This document shows, in pieces, positions 29,635-38,933 of a stretch of DNA of 64,000 bases. Source of the DNA: JANQRX01 sp963663975 (GTDB lineage: Bacteria; Pseudomonadota; Alphaproteobacteria; Rhizobiales; Kaistiaceae). The stretch covers positions 310,001-374,000 of the forward strand of contig CAXXRA010000006.1 in the NCBI GenBank assembly GCA_963663975.2. Direction: 5' to 3'. The position numbers and the translations under genes are program-made. Numbering within the stretch: position 1 is the stretch's first letter; every line of letters starts with the position of its first letter. The notes beneath the pieces are model-generated. The model searched no databases. It saw nothing but the letters and a program-made list of their open reading frames with translations, and was not told where the DNA came from.

Positions 29635-31137
29635 CTACTCGTCGAATGTAATCTTGGTGAAGTCCGAGTTGCCGCTGCTACGATAGATCAGGCCACGCAC
29701 CGAATTCTTTATAGCTGCATTGCCGGTGGAGCTGAAGAGCATGAAGAAGCCAGCTTCGTCGATGGCCTTTCTCCCCATCTGCCCGTAAATCGCCTTGCGC
29801 GCGTCCGGATCGGTTTCTTCAAGACCCTGAGCATAGAGCGCATCGTATTCTGCGTTCTGGTAGCCATACCGCTTCCAGACCGATGTCGTGCCAAGGATGA
29901 AAGTGGTGCGGAGACCAGGATCGGCGTAAAAGCCGAATCCACCAGTGGCAAGCTGGTATTGGCCCTCATTGAATCCGGCAAAGAACGAACCAGAATCGTG
30001 CACTTCTATTTGAATGCGGAAACCGACTTCCTCAAGCTGTTCTTTCAACACGACTCCGATGTCGCGGTTTACAACCTGATCCGCCGAGCTGATCTTCAGA
30101 TCGAGACCGTTCGGATATCCGGCATCGATCAATGCCTGGCGAGCACGTTCCACATCCCGTTCCCAGTCGAGCGAGTCGTCGTAATACGGGTTTGTCCTTA
30201 CAACGAGCTGGGAGACAGGCGTACCGGACCCAGCGACAAGAAGGTTGACGAGCGTTTCTTTGTCAATGCCGTACTTGATAGCCTCGCGCACCTTCGGTTT
30301 CGCGAGTACTTCTCTCTGCGTGTTGGTGCTCAGGTAGTAGCCATAGTCGTCGATGCTCTGGACCTGGAACCGGTCGGAGCGTGCTTCAATGGTCGGAATA
30401 TCGACGCTTGAAAGAAACTGGAAGATATCTACCTCGCCAGCCAGGAACGCTGTCATTTCGGCGTTGTAATCCTGGAAGACGCGAAGAACGAGCTCATCGA
30501 AGGCAATGGAACCGCCGTAATATTCCTTGTTCGTCTCGAACAGGATCTGTTGGTCGCGGTCCCAGCGTACGAACTTGAACGGTCCGCAGCCGACTGGCGC
30601 GGTGTCGAGCGTGTCGATGGTATCCTCGGCAATAATGGGGTAGTATGCCAGCAACTCAATCAGAGGAGGATATGGCGACTTCAGATGAATCGTAACGCCG
30701 AAATCACCAGACTTTTCCGCCCTGTCCACCAGTAGGCTTTTATTCCTGTGGATTGAGCCATTTTCCACATTCTGGGTCCAGTTGATTGTGAAGACAATGT
30801 CGTCGGCCGTGAGCTGCCGGCCATTGTGGAACTTCACATCGTCGCGCAGGTGGAAGAGTACCTCAGTGGGAGATACATATTCCCAGGAGGTCGCCACACC
30901 AGGCTGAACGGGCCCACCGTTTATGTCGTTCAGCGACGTGAGGAAGCAGGTAGTTAGGTGCCCGATCTGGAGTGCCTTTGCTTCAGAATTCGCGTGCGAA
31001 TTGAGCGTAATCGGTTCCCCGTCAAGGCCGACGACGAGCGTCTTGGGTGGGTCACTTTGACCAATTGCGTCGAAAGCGGAAAACATTGCTAGAAGGGCCA
31101 CTGCGCCTGCAGCGAACCCGGTACGAGTGTGTGTCAT
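29635..31137 (-). CDS. Peptide-type ABC transporter solute-binding protein (family 5)
   Basis: Periplasmic binding protein of 500 residues. A Sec signal peptide (VALLAMFSAFDAIGQ) is cleaved near residue 27. The SBP_bac_5 body has VQPGVATSWEYVSPTEVLFHLRDD-type sequence with FHNGRQLTADDIVFT. It is the first gene of the operon, preceded by an AGGTG ribosome-binding site and 250 nt of upstream sequence, and followed by a strong hairpin. Family members bind peptides, but also opines and glycosides, so the ligand is open. Confidence 0.95.
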   Translation of the reverse strand: MTHTRTGFAAGAVALLAMFSAFDAIGQSDPPKTLVVGLDGEPITLNSHANSEAKALQIGHLTTCFLTSLNDINGGPVQPGVATSWEYVSPTEVLFHLRDDVKFHNGRQLTADDIVFTINWTQNVENGSIHRNKSLLVDRAEKSGDFGVTIHLKSPYPPLIELLAYYPIIAEDTIDTLDTAPVGCGPFKFVRWDRDQQILFETNKEYYGGSIAFDELVLRVFQDYNAEMTAFLAGEVDIFQFLSSVDIPTIEARSDRFQVQSIDDYGYYLSTNTQREVLAKPKVREAIKYGIDKETLVNLLVAGSGTPVSQLVVRTNPYYDDSLDWERDVERARQALIDAGYPNGLDLKISSADQVVNRDIGVVLKEQLEEVGFRIQIEVHDSGSFFAGFNEGQYQLATGGFGFYADPGLRTTFILGTTSVWKRYGYQNAEYDALYAQGLEETDPDARKAIYGQMGRKAIDEAGFFMLFSSTGNAAIKNSVRGLIYRSSGNSDFTKITFDE

Positions 31138-31388
31138 AATTCACCTCCCTAACGATCTGATGCGGATGAAGAAGAAGTTCAGATCTTCGCGTCGTCACGC
31201 CTCAAACAACTCACTGATTGGAGTGCCTCCCGAGAGCATAACGAATACGAAGCATTCCTGTTAGTGATAAATAGTTATAATCAGCGGTGATTTTTTGGCA
31301 TCGATCGCTCAAGCAGCGAATGGCGGCATTCCGGATCGCCAACCTTGGACTCCACAGGCGTGACGTTGCCTACTGAAGCACCCTCGGT

Positions 31389-31392
31389 ATGA
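31389..31392 (+). repeat. 4-bp target duplication (ATGA), left of IS5
   Basis: ATGA directly precedes GGGCACCTC, the left tip of the IS5-type element, and is repeated at 32686-32689 after the right tip. Confidence 0.75.
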
Positions 31393-32685
31393 GGGCACCT
31401 CGAAAAATAATGCGACTGACGTGAAACTCGACAGGTTGTGCGGTTCTCGCGGGTCATGAGCGGGGTTGGCGTCTGGGTTTTCGGCCTTCTCCGGCTCCCC
31501 GGCGGGTCTGTTTCCCTGTCAATGGGGGCTCCAGGCAGACTTCTCCCCTGATGACCATCACGTTGGCGCCGCCGCGGCGAGACGCTCCAGCTGCACCAGG
31601 CGGCGCATGTTGTAGGCGAGGTTCTTCAGCCCGATCCGCGCCCTCGCCCGTACCAGCCCGATACTGCGCACCAGCGTCCCGCCCATGTCGTTGCTCTGGG
31701 CCCCGAACACGTGCTCGACGCGCGCCCGCACCTTCGAACGGGCCTTGTTGCCCCGCTTCTCCCGCTCGCTCAGCGGCTTGTCGCGATGCCCCTTGCGGTG
31801 GATGCGGCTGTTCAGGCCCTTCTCCTTCAGCTTCGCCTCGATCTCCGCCGACCGATAGGCGCTGTCCGCCCACACGTCCGAGGCCGTGTTGTCCGGATCA
31901 AGGATGTCCTCCACGACCTGGCTGTCGTGCACCGCCGCGTCGGTCACCTGGTAACGCCGCACCAGCTTGTGCCGGCGGTCCACGTTGACATGGTTCTTGT
32001 AACCGTAGTGGCTCTTGCCATGCTTCTTTGTCCACCGTGCGTCCGTGTCCTTCTGCGACCGCTTGGCCGGCTGGTCCTTCCAGCCCTCCGGCGTCTCGCC
32101 ATCCTTGATCCGCGCGTTGTCGTCACGGCTGTTGCGCTGCTTGGGGACCGGTACGATCGACGCGTCGATGATCTGGCCGCCCATCGCCAGGTAGCCCTGC
32201 TTCTCCAGATAGCCGTCGAAGTCCTCGAACAACGCCTCGACCATGCCCGCCCGCGCCAACTGTTCCCGGTAGAGCCACACCGTCTTGGCGTCGGGGACCT
32301 TGTCCTCAAGACCGAACCCTACGAACCGCATGAACGAGAGGCGGTCGCGAAGCTGGTACTCCACTTGGTCGTCCGAGAGATTGTAAAGCTCGCAGAGAAC
32401 GATCGCCTTGAACATCGCCACCGCGTCCCAGGGCTTTCGCCCCGCCGGCGACTTCCGTTCCTCGGCCGGCTTGCGCCAGATCGCCTCCAGGCGGGCACGG
32501 AAATTCTCCCACGGAACCACCGCGTCGATCCTCGCCAAAGGATCGTTCTTGGCGTCCAGGCCGGCATACCGATTCGCGATGTCGAAAAAGCCCATTTGGC
32601 CCATGGTCGGTTCCCCACATCTACGCGCCAAACCGTCCGGATTATAACCGATCAAGGCTCGGAACAGGGATTTTTAGAGGTGCCC
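31393..32685 (-). mobile_element. IS5-family insertion sequence, complete
   Basis: A 1293-bp element bounded by inverted repeats (GGGCACCTC-AAAAAT at the left, its complement ending GGTGCCC at the right, one mismatch in the first 16) and by an ATGA duplication. It encodes one transposase. Intact ends plus target duplication indicate a relatively recent insertion upstream of the peptide-ABC operon. Confidence 0.88.
31558..32604 (-). CDS. IS5-family transposase
   Basis: DDE transposase of 348 residues from the ATG at 32604 (MGQMGFFDIANRYAGLDAK). It has the N-terminal DUF772-type domain with ELYNLSDDQVEYQLRDRLSF. The catalytic core shows GGQIIDASIVPVPKQRN (D), VWADSAYRSAE (D) and ARSKVRARVEHVFG (E). 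An in-frame start at 32655 lies across the end region and is less likely. No frameshift is visible, so it may be active. Confidence 0.93.
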   Translation of the reverse strand: MGQMGFFDIANRYAGLDAKNDPLARIDAVVPWENFRARLEAIWRKPAEERKSPAGRKPWDAVAMFKAIVLCELYNLSDDQVEYQLRDRLSFMRFVGFGLEDKVPDAKTVWLYREQLARAGMVEALFEDFDGYLEKQGYLAMGGQIIDASIVPVPKQRNSRDDNARIKDGETPEGWKDQPAKRSQKDTDARWTKKHGKSHYGYKNHVNVDRRHKLVRRYQVTDAAVHDSQVVEDILDPDNTASDVWADSAYRSAEIEAKLKEKGLNSRIHRKGHRDKPLSEREKRGNKARSKVRARVEHVFGAQSNDMGGTLVRSIGLVRARARIGLKNLAYNMRRLVQLERLAAAAPT

Positions 32686-32689
32686 ATGA
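32686..32689 (+). repeat. 4-bp target duplication (ATGA), right of IS5
   Basis: This is the partner of ATGA at 31389-31392. Confidence 0.75.
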
Positions 32690-32718
32690 GTTGGACTGCG
32701 TCGAACAAGGAGACGGAG

Positions 32719-32830
32719 ATGAAGACGAGCCGCGACACCCAGGAGCAGATCATCGCGGCGCTGAAGCAGCATCGGGCTGGGCTTTCGACAGGGGAGCAGC
32801 GAAGCGACGTTTTACATCTATGGACGGCTC
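32719..32830 (+). pseudogene. IS3-type OrfA N-terminal fragment
   Basis: MKTSRDTQEQIIAALKQHRA is the start of a common IS3-family orfA (usually followed by a CRKHG helix-turn-helix). The match is lost after about 35 codons. The following bases to 33040 hold no recognisable gene. Confidence 0.6.
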
Positions 32831-33040
32831 TCCCGGTGCGAGATCATCCGCGTGGGTTCGTTGCAAACATCTATCCGGCGTCATCCGACCAGGTCGGGGC
32901 GCCCAAATGGGGAATCCGCTCGCGCATGCCTCAACAAGTGGTAGGCCTCGAAGGCCATTGCAAAAAAACAGGCTCATTGCGCGCCGGTCCGACCTGTACG
33001 TCTCATTTCTCCGTCGTCTCGCAAACTCGAGGGCAGGCCC

Positions 33041-33274
33041 TCAGAAGGCAGCGCGGTACGGCTCGCCGCTGTGAAGCACGGCCCAGATGATCCGTGCGTT
33101 CTTGTTGCCGACCGCTACCGTGGCAAGGTTGAAGCCGCGCCGCTCCCGAAGCTGGCTGACCCACTCATTGGCAGTATCGGTCTTGCCGGGTGCCGTTCGC
33201 ACAACCGCCCGGGCGCCATGAACGAGTAGGCTTCGCAGGTGTTGGCTGCCACTCTTCGTGATGCCCATCAGCAC
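33041..33274 (-). pseudogene. IS110-family transposase C-terminal fragment
   Basis: GITKSGSQHLRSLLVHGARA followed by VVRTAPGKTD and RRGFNLATVAVGNKNARIIW is the conserved C-terminal (transposase_20) end of IS110-type proteins. Only 77 codons remain and the catalytic N-terminal DEDD domain is absent. A decayed N-terminal piece of a similar protein lies at 37290-37560. Confidence 0.78.
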
Positions 33275-33340
33275 CTTTCGATCGCCGGCTTCGCGAAGCG
33301 CTCGGAAAAAAGAACTTCTGAGGACAGGATCGCGTCGTGC

Positions 33341-33534
33341 CTTCGTGAGTTGGGCAAAAAGTGCGGAATCACAATGGTTTGCGTCACGCGCGAGATGGGC
33401 TTCGCCAGCGAAGTCGCCATCTGCGTGATCTTCATGGACAAGGGGGGTTTCTCGAAGACGCGACGGCGGCCGGATTCTTCGGCAATTCGAAGCACCAGAG
33501 ATCGAAGCAGTTCCTGTCGGATCTGCGTCGCTGA
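33341..33534 (+). pseudogene. Polar amino-acid ABC ATPase C-terminal relic (GlnQ-like)
   Basis: GITMVCVTREMGFASEVAIC and VIFMDKGG match the region after Walker B in GlnQ-type ATPases (normally VTHEMGFAREVADRV). After a frameshift the other frame continues with a degraded GFFGNSKHQRSKQFLSDLRR-stop, the usual end of the family. It marks a former amino-acid ABC operon next to the LysR regulator. Confidence 0.75.
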
Positions 33535-33543
33535 GAGCCTAGC

Positions 33544-34446
33544 TCAGAGCTGGTACTGCGATGAGAAGTCGCAAAACTGCTCCATGAGCAGCACTATCTC
33601 GTCGCAGGCATTGTCCTTGCGGGCGTTCGACGTCATTGCCGCGTAGGGAACGGGCGGAAGGATGGGCTTGGTCGGCACGATCATCAGCTTTCCCTCCGCG
33701 ACCAGGCGCGAAAAGCCAAGCGTCGGCAGATAGGTGATCCCCAATCCGGCCACCACCAGACCGACTAAGGCGATAAGGCTGTTGGTCGACAGCACGCTTT
33801 CGAAGGTGGCACCGGTTCGTTTCAGCCAACGGTCATAGTAGGCGCCGGATCCGGAGTCCAAGCCCTGTAGCAGGATCGTCAAGGCGCCGAGTTCCTCCAG
33901 CGAATACGTCTTTTGCCTTGCGACGAGCTGCGGGCTGGCCATCCAAGCATTGTGGACCTCGGCAAGGCGTATTGACGACACGGCCGGATCCGAAAAAACC
34001 TCCGGGATCACGATCAGGTCGAGGTTGCCGTTCACCAGCTCGCGGAAGAGGTAGCGGGCGAGGCCGACCTCTGGCTTGATATCGATGTCGGTGGATCCGG
34101 AAGCGCGCAGGGCGCTCATGAGACGCGGCAGCCAGGTGAGCGCGGTCAGCTCGGTTATCCCGAGGCGGACGAGACGCCGCGGCCGGGAGGTCTGCCTGCT
34201 GATCTGCACGATCTTCTCCCGCATCGAAAGCATCTCCCGCCCCATCGCCAGTACGCGTCCCCCCTCGGGCGTGAGGTGAGCTCGGCGTCCGCTGCGATCG
34301 AAGAGCGTGATGCCCGTCGCCGCCTCGAGCTCATGAATCCGCTTCGAGATGGCGGACTGGGTCATCCCCAGCCGCCTTGCGGCCCGGTCGAACGTTCCGA
34401 GCATCACGATCCACTGCAAAGCCTCAATCTGGCGCAACGTGATCAT
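33544..34446 (-). CDS. LysR-family transcriptional regulator
   Basis: The regulator has 300 residues from the ATG at 34446 (MITLRQIEALQWIVMLGTFD); an in-frame ATG at 34473 would add nine residues but overlaps a TGAT-N13-ATCA site. The HTH (RRLGMTQSAISKRIHELE) and the substrate-binding domain are complete. It is divergent from an FAD oxidoreductase gene 132 nt away, the usual LysR-target geometry, and converges on the amino-acid ABC relic. Inducer unknown. Confidence 0.92.
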   Translation of the reverse strand: MITLRQIEALQWIVMLGTFDRAARRLGMTQSAISKRIHELEAATGITLFDRSGRRAHLTPEGGRVLAMGREMLSMREKIVQISRQTSRPRRLVRLGITELTALTWLPRLMSALRASGSTDIDIKPEVGLARYLFRELVNGNLDLIVIPEVFSDPAVSSIRLAEVHNAWMASPQLVARQKTYSLEELGALTILLQGLDSGSGAYYDRWLKRTGATFESVLSTNSLIALVGLVVAGLGITYLPTLGFSRLVAEGKLMIVPTKPILPPVPYAAMTSNARKDNACDEIVLLMEQFCDFSSQYQL

Positions 34447-34465
34447 GCTGCCGAAATCATTCCAA

Positions 34466-34486
34466 TGATGCATGAAACAGCAATCA
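34466..34486. promoter_or_regulatory. Candidate LysR-binding inverted repeat
   Basis: TGAT-N13-ATCA lies between the divergent LysR and FAD oxidoreductase genes, an AT-rich region in otherwise GC-rich DNA. The arrangement fits a LysR recognition site; this is inference from position and symmetry only. Confidence 0.35.
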
Positions 34487-34578
34487 TAAATATTCCCTTT
34501 TTTTTACAAGCGCAACAGCTACAGGTTTACGTCCGTGGCAATGCCATTTTTTTGCGTCGCGTGACCAGGAAGCACAAT

Positions 34579-35748
34579 ATGTCGTCCAAGTATGATGCGA
34601 TCATAGTCGGTGGCGGTATCGTCGGGGCCAGCACGGCCTATTATCTCGCCCGGCTGGGCGTTCGCCGTGTTCTTCTGGTTGAGAGGAACGCACCTGCGGC
34701 AGGCGGTACTGGCAAGAGCGCGGCTATTGTCCGCCAGCACTACTCGACCCGGCTGATGGCCCGGCTCGCGCTGCAGAGCGTCGAGATATTCGAGACGATG
34801 AAGAGCGAGTTCGCGGCGCCGAACGTCTTCTTCCAGACCGGCTACAACATGCTCGTTCCGCCGGAACTGCTGGAAGCGGCGAATAAGAACGTCGCGTGCC
34901 AGCGGGAAGTCGGCGTCGACACCGGATGGGTGGACGAGACGGAGTGGGCCGAGCGCTGGCCATGGCTCAATCCACAGGGCGTCGCCGGCGTGGTCCACGA
35001 GCCGCGCGGCGGGCATGCCGATCCGATCCGCTCGACCGAACTGTTCCTCGAGCATTTCCGCCGTCTCGGCGGCGAAGTGCGGCTGAAGACCGCCGCCCGC
35101 GGCCTGCTGCGTGACGGCGACCGGGTGACGGGCGTCGTGCTGGACAGCGGCGATGTTTATGCGGGAACGGTGGTAAACGCGGCCGGACCGTGGTCGAAAA
35201 ACCTCGCCGAAGGCGCCGGCATTGAGCTGAACATGCGCATCGTTCGCGAGCAGGATTCGATCTGGGAGCCGCACGCGGGCCGTCCGGTGCCGCAGAACCC
35301 GATCTCCAATGCGGTCGACGCCATCTACAGCGTGCCGCAGGAAGGCGGGCGCATCCTGATTGGCCAGGGCTTCCCGAAGGACTATTTCGACGTCGATCCG
35401 AACAACTACAAGGAGACCGGCGACGACGCGTTCGCCTCGCTGATCTCCGGTCGTGCGGAGTATCGCTACCCGGGCCTGCAGGGCATGCGCCTCGTCCATT
35501 GCTATGCCGCGCTCTACGACGTGGCCGTGGACTGGTATCCCTATGTCGGCCCCCGCGCGGGTCTTGAGGGATATGTCGATGCTAATTGCGGCAGCGGTCA
35601 TGGCTTCAAGATCGCGCCGGCGATCGGCAACGAACTCGCGGGCTGGATCGTGACCGGGGCTCCCGCCGATGACTTCCGCCAGCTCTCCCATGACCGTATC
35701 GCGGCCGGGACGTTGTTCAGCGGCGCCTATGGCGGCAATCGCGGCTGA
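34579..35748 (+). CDS. DAO-family FAD-dependent oxidoreductase
   Basis: Amine- or amino-acid-oxidising flavoprotein of 389 residues. The start at 34579 (MSSKYDAIIVGGGIVGASTA) gives the Rossmann GGGIVG motif at residues 11-16 and has AGGA upstream. SAAIVRQHYSTRLMARLAL is typical of sarcosine-oxidase-beta/dimethylglycine-oxidase-like members. The C-terminal GSGHGFKIAPAIG segment contacts FAD. Divergent from the LysR gene. It was followed by an aspartate-aminotransferase-like gene of which only the start remains, suggesting a former amino-compound catabolic operon. Confidence 0.9.
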   Translation: MSSKYDAIIVGGGIVGASTAYYLARLGVRRVLLVERNAPAAGGTGKSAAIVRQHYSTRLMARLALQSVEIFETMKSEFAAPNVFFQTGYNMLVPPELLEAANKNVACQREVGVDTGWVDETEWAERWPWLNPQGVAGVVHEPRGGHADPIRSTELFLEHFRRLGGEVRLKTAARGLLRDGDRVTGVVLDSGDVYAGTVVNAAGPWSKNLAEGAGIELNMRIVREQDSIWEPHAGRPVPQNPISNAVDAIYSVPQEGGRILIGQGFPKDYFDVDPNNYKETGDDAFASLISGRAEYRYPGLQGMRLVHCYAALYDVAVDWYPYVGPRAGLEGYVDANCGSGHGFKIAPAIGNELAGWIVTGAPADDFRQLSHDRIAAGTLFSGAYGGNRG

Positions 35749-35785
35749 CGGGCAGCGGACCGAAGTGACTGCCACCTTCGACGCC

Positions 35786-35935
35786 ATGGATATTATCGCG
35801 AACAAGCTCCGGGATGTGCCGCCGTCGGCGACGGTGGCAATCTCTTGCCCGGGAGCTGAAGCGCCAGGGCAAGAACATGATCGGGCTGGCTGCCGGTGAG
35901 CCCGATTTCGACGCGCCGGAAAACATCCTCAGGGC
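35786..35935 (+). pseudogene. Aspartate aminotransferase-like N-terminal fragment
   Basis: MDIIANKLRDVPPSATVAIS begins an AspC/AatA-type protein. After a frameshift the other frame gives RELKRQGKNMIGLAAGEPDF, then the similarity ends abruptly at PENIL. About 48 of roughly 400 codons remain. Confidence 0.75.
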
Positions 35936-36170
35936 ACTACGTCTCTTTGTCATCAGACGTCATCCGCGAGTATCGCGAGTACGAGCGCACGCAGGGCACG
36001 CAGGGCACGTGCCCAAATACCGGGTTGATGCCCCTCATGAGTTGGTACATCGACCAGATCCAAAAGAAACTCGCCGACTCTGGAATCAAGCCGAAGCTGT
36101 ACTTCATGAAGTCCAGCGGCGACACCATGGGTGACGTCGAGTTCCAGCTTGTCGAAACGCTGCCACTCAA
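35936..36170 (+). pseudogene. Hydantoinase/oxoprolinase A (HyuA-like) internal fragment, copy 1
   Basis: SSDVIREYREYERT and LMSWYIDQIQKKLADSGIK, then LYFMKSSGDTMG, match the middle of HyuA-type proteins (normally ...MKSSGGVMG). It is joined directly to the aminotransferase fragment and has no start or catalytic N-terminus. A degraded second copy is at 37533. Confidence 0.7.
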
Positions 36171-36239
36171 TTCAGTCCTGCCAGCCGCATTGTCATGCGA
36201 TGGACGCCCCGTCCATCTGCAAGGGTTAATTCGGATTGT

Positions 36240-37320
36240 CTGCAGGCCGGGGTCGGGTTGCCGGATCATGTGTCCGGCCTGTTGACGCGGTGCGACATCG
36301 ACCGCTGGACCTGATCGAAGTCCGCTGTGCCGGGTCCCTATCGACTATCGAGCTTTGAAGCCCAGACAACGCCTCGGGGTGTCCCGTTGCCACGGGTCCC
36401 TCTTGATCGGGCGGGCAATCACAGGTGCCTTCACAGTTCGGGGCAGCTACGCGATGGCAACCTGTTGCCGCGGTTCGCTCAACCTCATGGTCCAATCGCT
36501 GTCGACCCGCAAGTTACCACCGCGCGGTAGTACTGCCCAGGCGACCTGGCGAAAGCCGCTTGTTGGCGATTGGCACCGTGACGACACGTCGGCAGGTTTC
36601 CCGGCGCTTTGTGGCGACCGTCACGCCAGAAGATGAAGGCCGGCTCGGCTCGGATGTTCTCGGAACTCGGCTCTGCTAGGATCCAGATCGACGGTCTGCA
36701 TGTCGGCGACCATGTCCAGAAGTTTGCGCAGATCGGCCGATGGCAACGGCGACTTCGATATCCTGGCCGAGACGCTCCTTGGCCCCGGACGAACACTGTC
36801 GTCGGCACCAGGCCGAGGATCGCAGCAAACTCCGGCCAGGGAGCGGATCCGACACCAACGGCTCGTTCACGCTGGCGCGAAGCGCGCTCAGCGGTGCGAT
36901 CCCCACACCTTCGGTGTGGTCCGAGCCATCTGGCTGGTCTGTCGGCCCGGTGCCGGCATCATGAGCGCCTGCGCCGATGAACGGATTCGCACGCCATGGC
37001 GTCAAGCTGAGCGCAAGTGCCGTCAGGCCTGGGAGCGGACGACGCCGGCAGGTCGAGCGGCTCTTATCGCAACCTGAGCTTCCGGCGATCTGGACCCATG
37101 ACGTTGAACGCGGGCGTCTCGGCCGCAATGCATCCCGAGGGGCTCGGACGAGATGCGCACCGAATGGCATCAGCGCCTGGTGCGTTGGCGCATGAGAAGT
37201 CGCGGCGCCCGCTTGCCAGCACCAACATCATCCTGAACGCGCTCGGCACGCTGCGTCGGCACGCAACGTCATGCTGGGCCGGAGTGAACGCCGCAGATGG
37301 CGCTTCCGCATCCGCTGCAT
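36240..37320 (+). pseudogene. Decayed IS256-type transposase material
   Basis: Scattered matches to the IS256-type transposase of 15460-17041 are seen: ARIQIDGLHVGD near 36670 (between the family's N-terminal and DDE parts), DGNGD near 36740, RCDPHTFG near 36895, and STNIILNALGTLR near 37220. Frames change many times and no long reading frame is credible. The part before 36600 is only weakly similar to anything. Confidence 0.5.
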
Positions 37321-37560
37321 CGTTCTTGCTGGCGTTTAACGTAGGGCTTCACATAGGCCGGCGGGATCAGGCGCACCTCGTGGCCAAGCGCACCAATCTC
37401 GCGCGCCCAATGGTGGGACGTAGCGCACGCCTCCATCCCGATCAGGCAGGGTGGCAGGTCGCACAGGAAGGTGAGCACTGCGCCTCGCCGCACGTTTCTT
37501 CTTCAGAACAACGTTGCCTTCGGCGTCAACGCTCATGAATCTGGTACATCGACCAGATGG
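37290..37560 (-). pseudogene. IS110-family transposase N-terminal fragment
   Basis: On the minus strand VDAEGNVVLKKK is followed, after a frameshift, by FLCDLPPCLIGMEACATSHH and LGHEVRLIPPAYVKPYVKRQ. These form the catalytic DEDD-domain start of IS110-type transposases (LIGMEAC carries an acidic residue of the site). It breaks off before the second half. Confidence 0.72.
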
Positions 37561-37640
37561 CCAAAAGATCAACTCGCCGACTCTGGTAATCATGCGAAGC
37601 TGGACGGTTCCTGAAGTCCAGCGGCGGTGTGGGTCATCGT
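37533..37640 (+). repeat. HyuA-like fragment, degraded copy 2
   Basis: The bases from CATGAATCTGGTACATCGAC to the AAGTCCAGCGGCG stretch match 36036-36140 with several indels. Both copies are in the same orientation, 1.5 kb apart, with IS256- and IS110-type relics between them. Confidence 0.7.
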
Positions 37641-37839
37641 CAGAGCAGCATGGCACAGTCGATGCCGCTCGGGTCAGGCCGTCCAGGGCATTGTCAGAGA
37701 AAGGTCGAATACAATGTCTGCGTGCCGACTTCGAACTTCACCGCCATTGATTTCCTGGATTTTTCTGCATTGACCTAGTGGGCTCCACGACCATCTCAAG
37801 TATTCAGAATTTTCCTCTGACAATGCCACGGCGAGTTAT

Positions 37840-38052
37840 CGAAGCTGGCCATCGATATCTCGCAGGCGACTGTGACGAGATACATGTTACGGCATCCGAA
37901 GCCGCCGTCGCAGACTTGGCGAACGTTCCTCGACGACCACGTGCAAACGCCGTTTCCGAAAAACACCTCGCCTCCCTTGCGGTAAAAAGCGCGTCGCCAC
38001 CGGCGGCGATGTATTCGTTGCCGGCACGGATGAGATAAAAAGGAGGGACAAG
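37840..38052 (+). pseudogene. Integrase-core IS relic (same family as 44938-46258)
   Basis: LAIDISQATVTRYMLRHPKP followed by PSQTWRTFLDDH matches the middle of the transposase at 45009-46039 (LGIEISQATVSKHM and PSQTWRTFLANH). A weak copy of its right end (GATAAAAAGGAGGGACA) lies at 38034-38050. The remaining bases to 38354 show no gene. Confidence 0.6.
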
Positions 38053-38354
38053 ACTTCCCACCGCAATTGCAACAAAGTGGCAAGGAACGGAGAAGCGGTT
38101 GCACCGTCGCCTTTTGAACCTGATGTGTGGACCGGCAGATCAATCGATCATGTCACGGAGCCGATAAGGAAAAAGGCGAGCGAAAACCATTGTGGCTCGT
38201 TGTGCACCTGTTGCTCGCAGCACGTAGAAGCCGAATATACGAAAGCAGTTGCAGCTCAGATTTCCGACCCAAAACCATCCGTTGCAATCGGGCGGGTGTC
38301 CATATACGTCCACACATGAACAGCACCGTTTGCGACAAGGGCACTAAGCTGACC

Positions 38355-38933
38355 TCAAACGCGATGGTCAATGTTGTCCACCGATCGTTCTACCGCACGC
38401 AGAAACGAGCGAGCGGAAGAGCGCGCTGAAAGCAATACGAAGGAGTTCTGACCGTCCCGCAGGATGATGGCTCCGTGATGTTCCATCACGGTTCGGGTGA
38501 CGGCTCCTGGTGAAAACGCTTTCGGGTCCAGATCGATCGGACAAATCCGCTCCAGCGCGGTGCGCGATTTCGCGCCGCTGACCCTCAGCATCACCCAACT
38601 GTCGGTCTGATCTGTGTAATAGCCAGCCTCGCCCAGTTGGTTGGAGATAACCCGAACTGCATGATCGCCCGGGTGGTCAAACATCGCGAAGATCTGATCT
38701 CGCTGCAGGCCGAGGAGCCGTGTTTTGTCTTTCCGGGAAAATGTCGAACTCCCAACTTGGGGCCAGCTGATACCCAGCCACGAATGGATCGCGGCCCGAA
38801 GCGCGTCCTCCCCGCCCAGCGGCGAGGCGATGGATACCAGCGAGAACCCGGATATTTCCGCGACGACGATTCCCGCGTGGTTTCGGTCAAAACCCCGAAG
38901 CGGGTTTTCCGCGATCAACGTGCTGTCAGCCAC
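38355..38933 (-). CDS. soxG: Sarcosine oxidase gamma subunit
   Basis: Smallest-but-one subunit of heterotetrameric sarcosine oxidase, 192 residues. SoxG-type features are the central FSRKDKTRLLGLQRDQIFAM and the GCVT-like C-terminal half with SWVMLRVSGAKSRTALERIC. It overlaps the soxA stop by 8 nt and is the last gene of the operon. The C-terminus lies next to relic DNA but the length is normal. Confidence 0.85.
   Translation of the reverse strand: MADSTLIAENPLRGFDRNHAGIVVAEISGFSLVSIASPLGGEDALRAAIHSWLGISWPQVGSSTFSRKDKTRLLGLQRDQIFAMFDHPGDHAVRVISNQLGEAGYYTDQTDSWVMLRVSGAKSRTALERICPIDLDPKAFSPGAVTRTVMEHHGAIILRDGQNSFVLLSARSSARSFLRAVERSVDNIDHRV

Noticed and set aside
37961..38354. Short plus-strand frames before soxG
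   Set aside because: No family resemblance, no ribosome-binding site, and frames are interrupted. The stretch borders IS relics.
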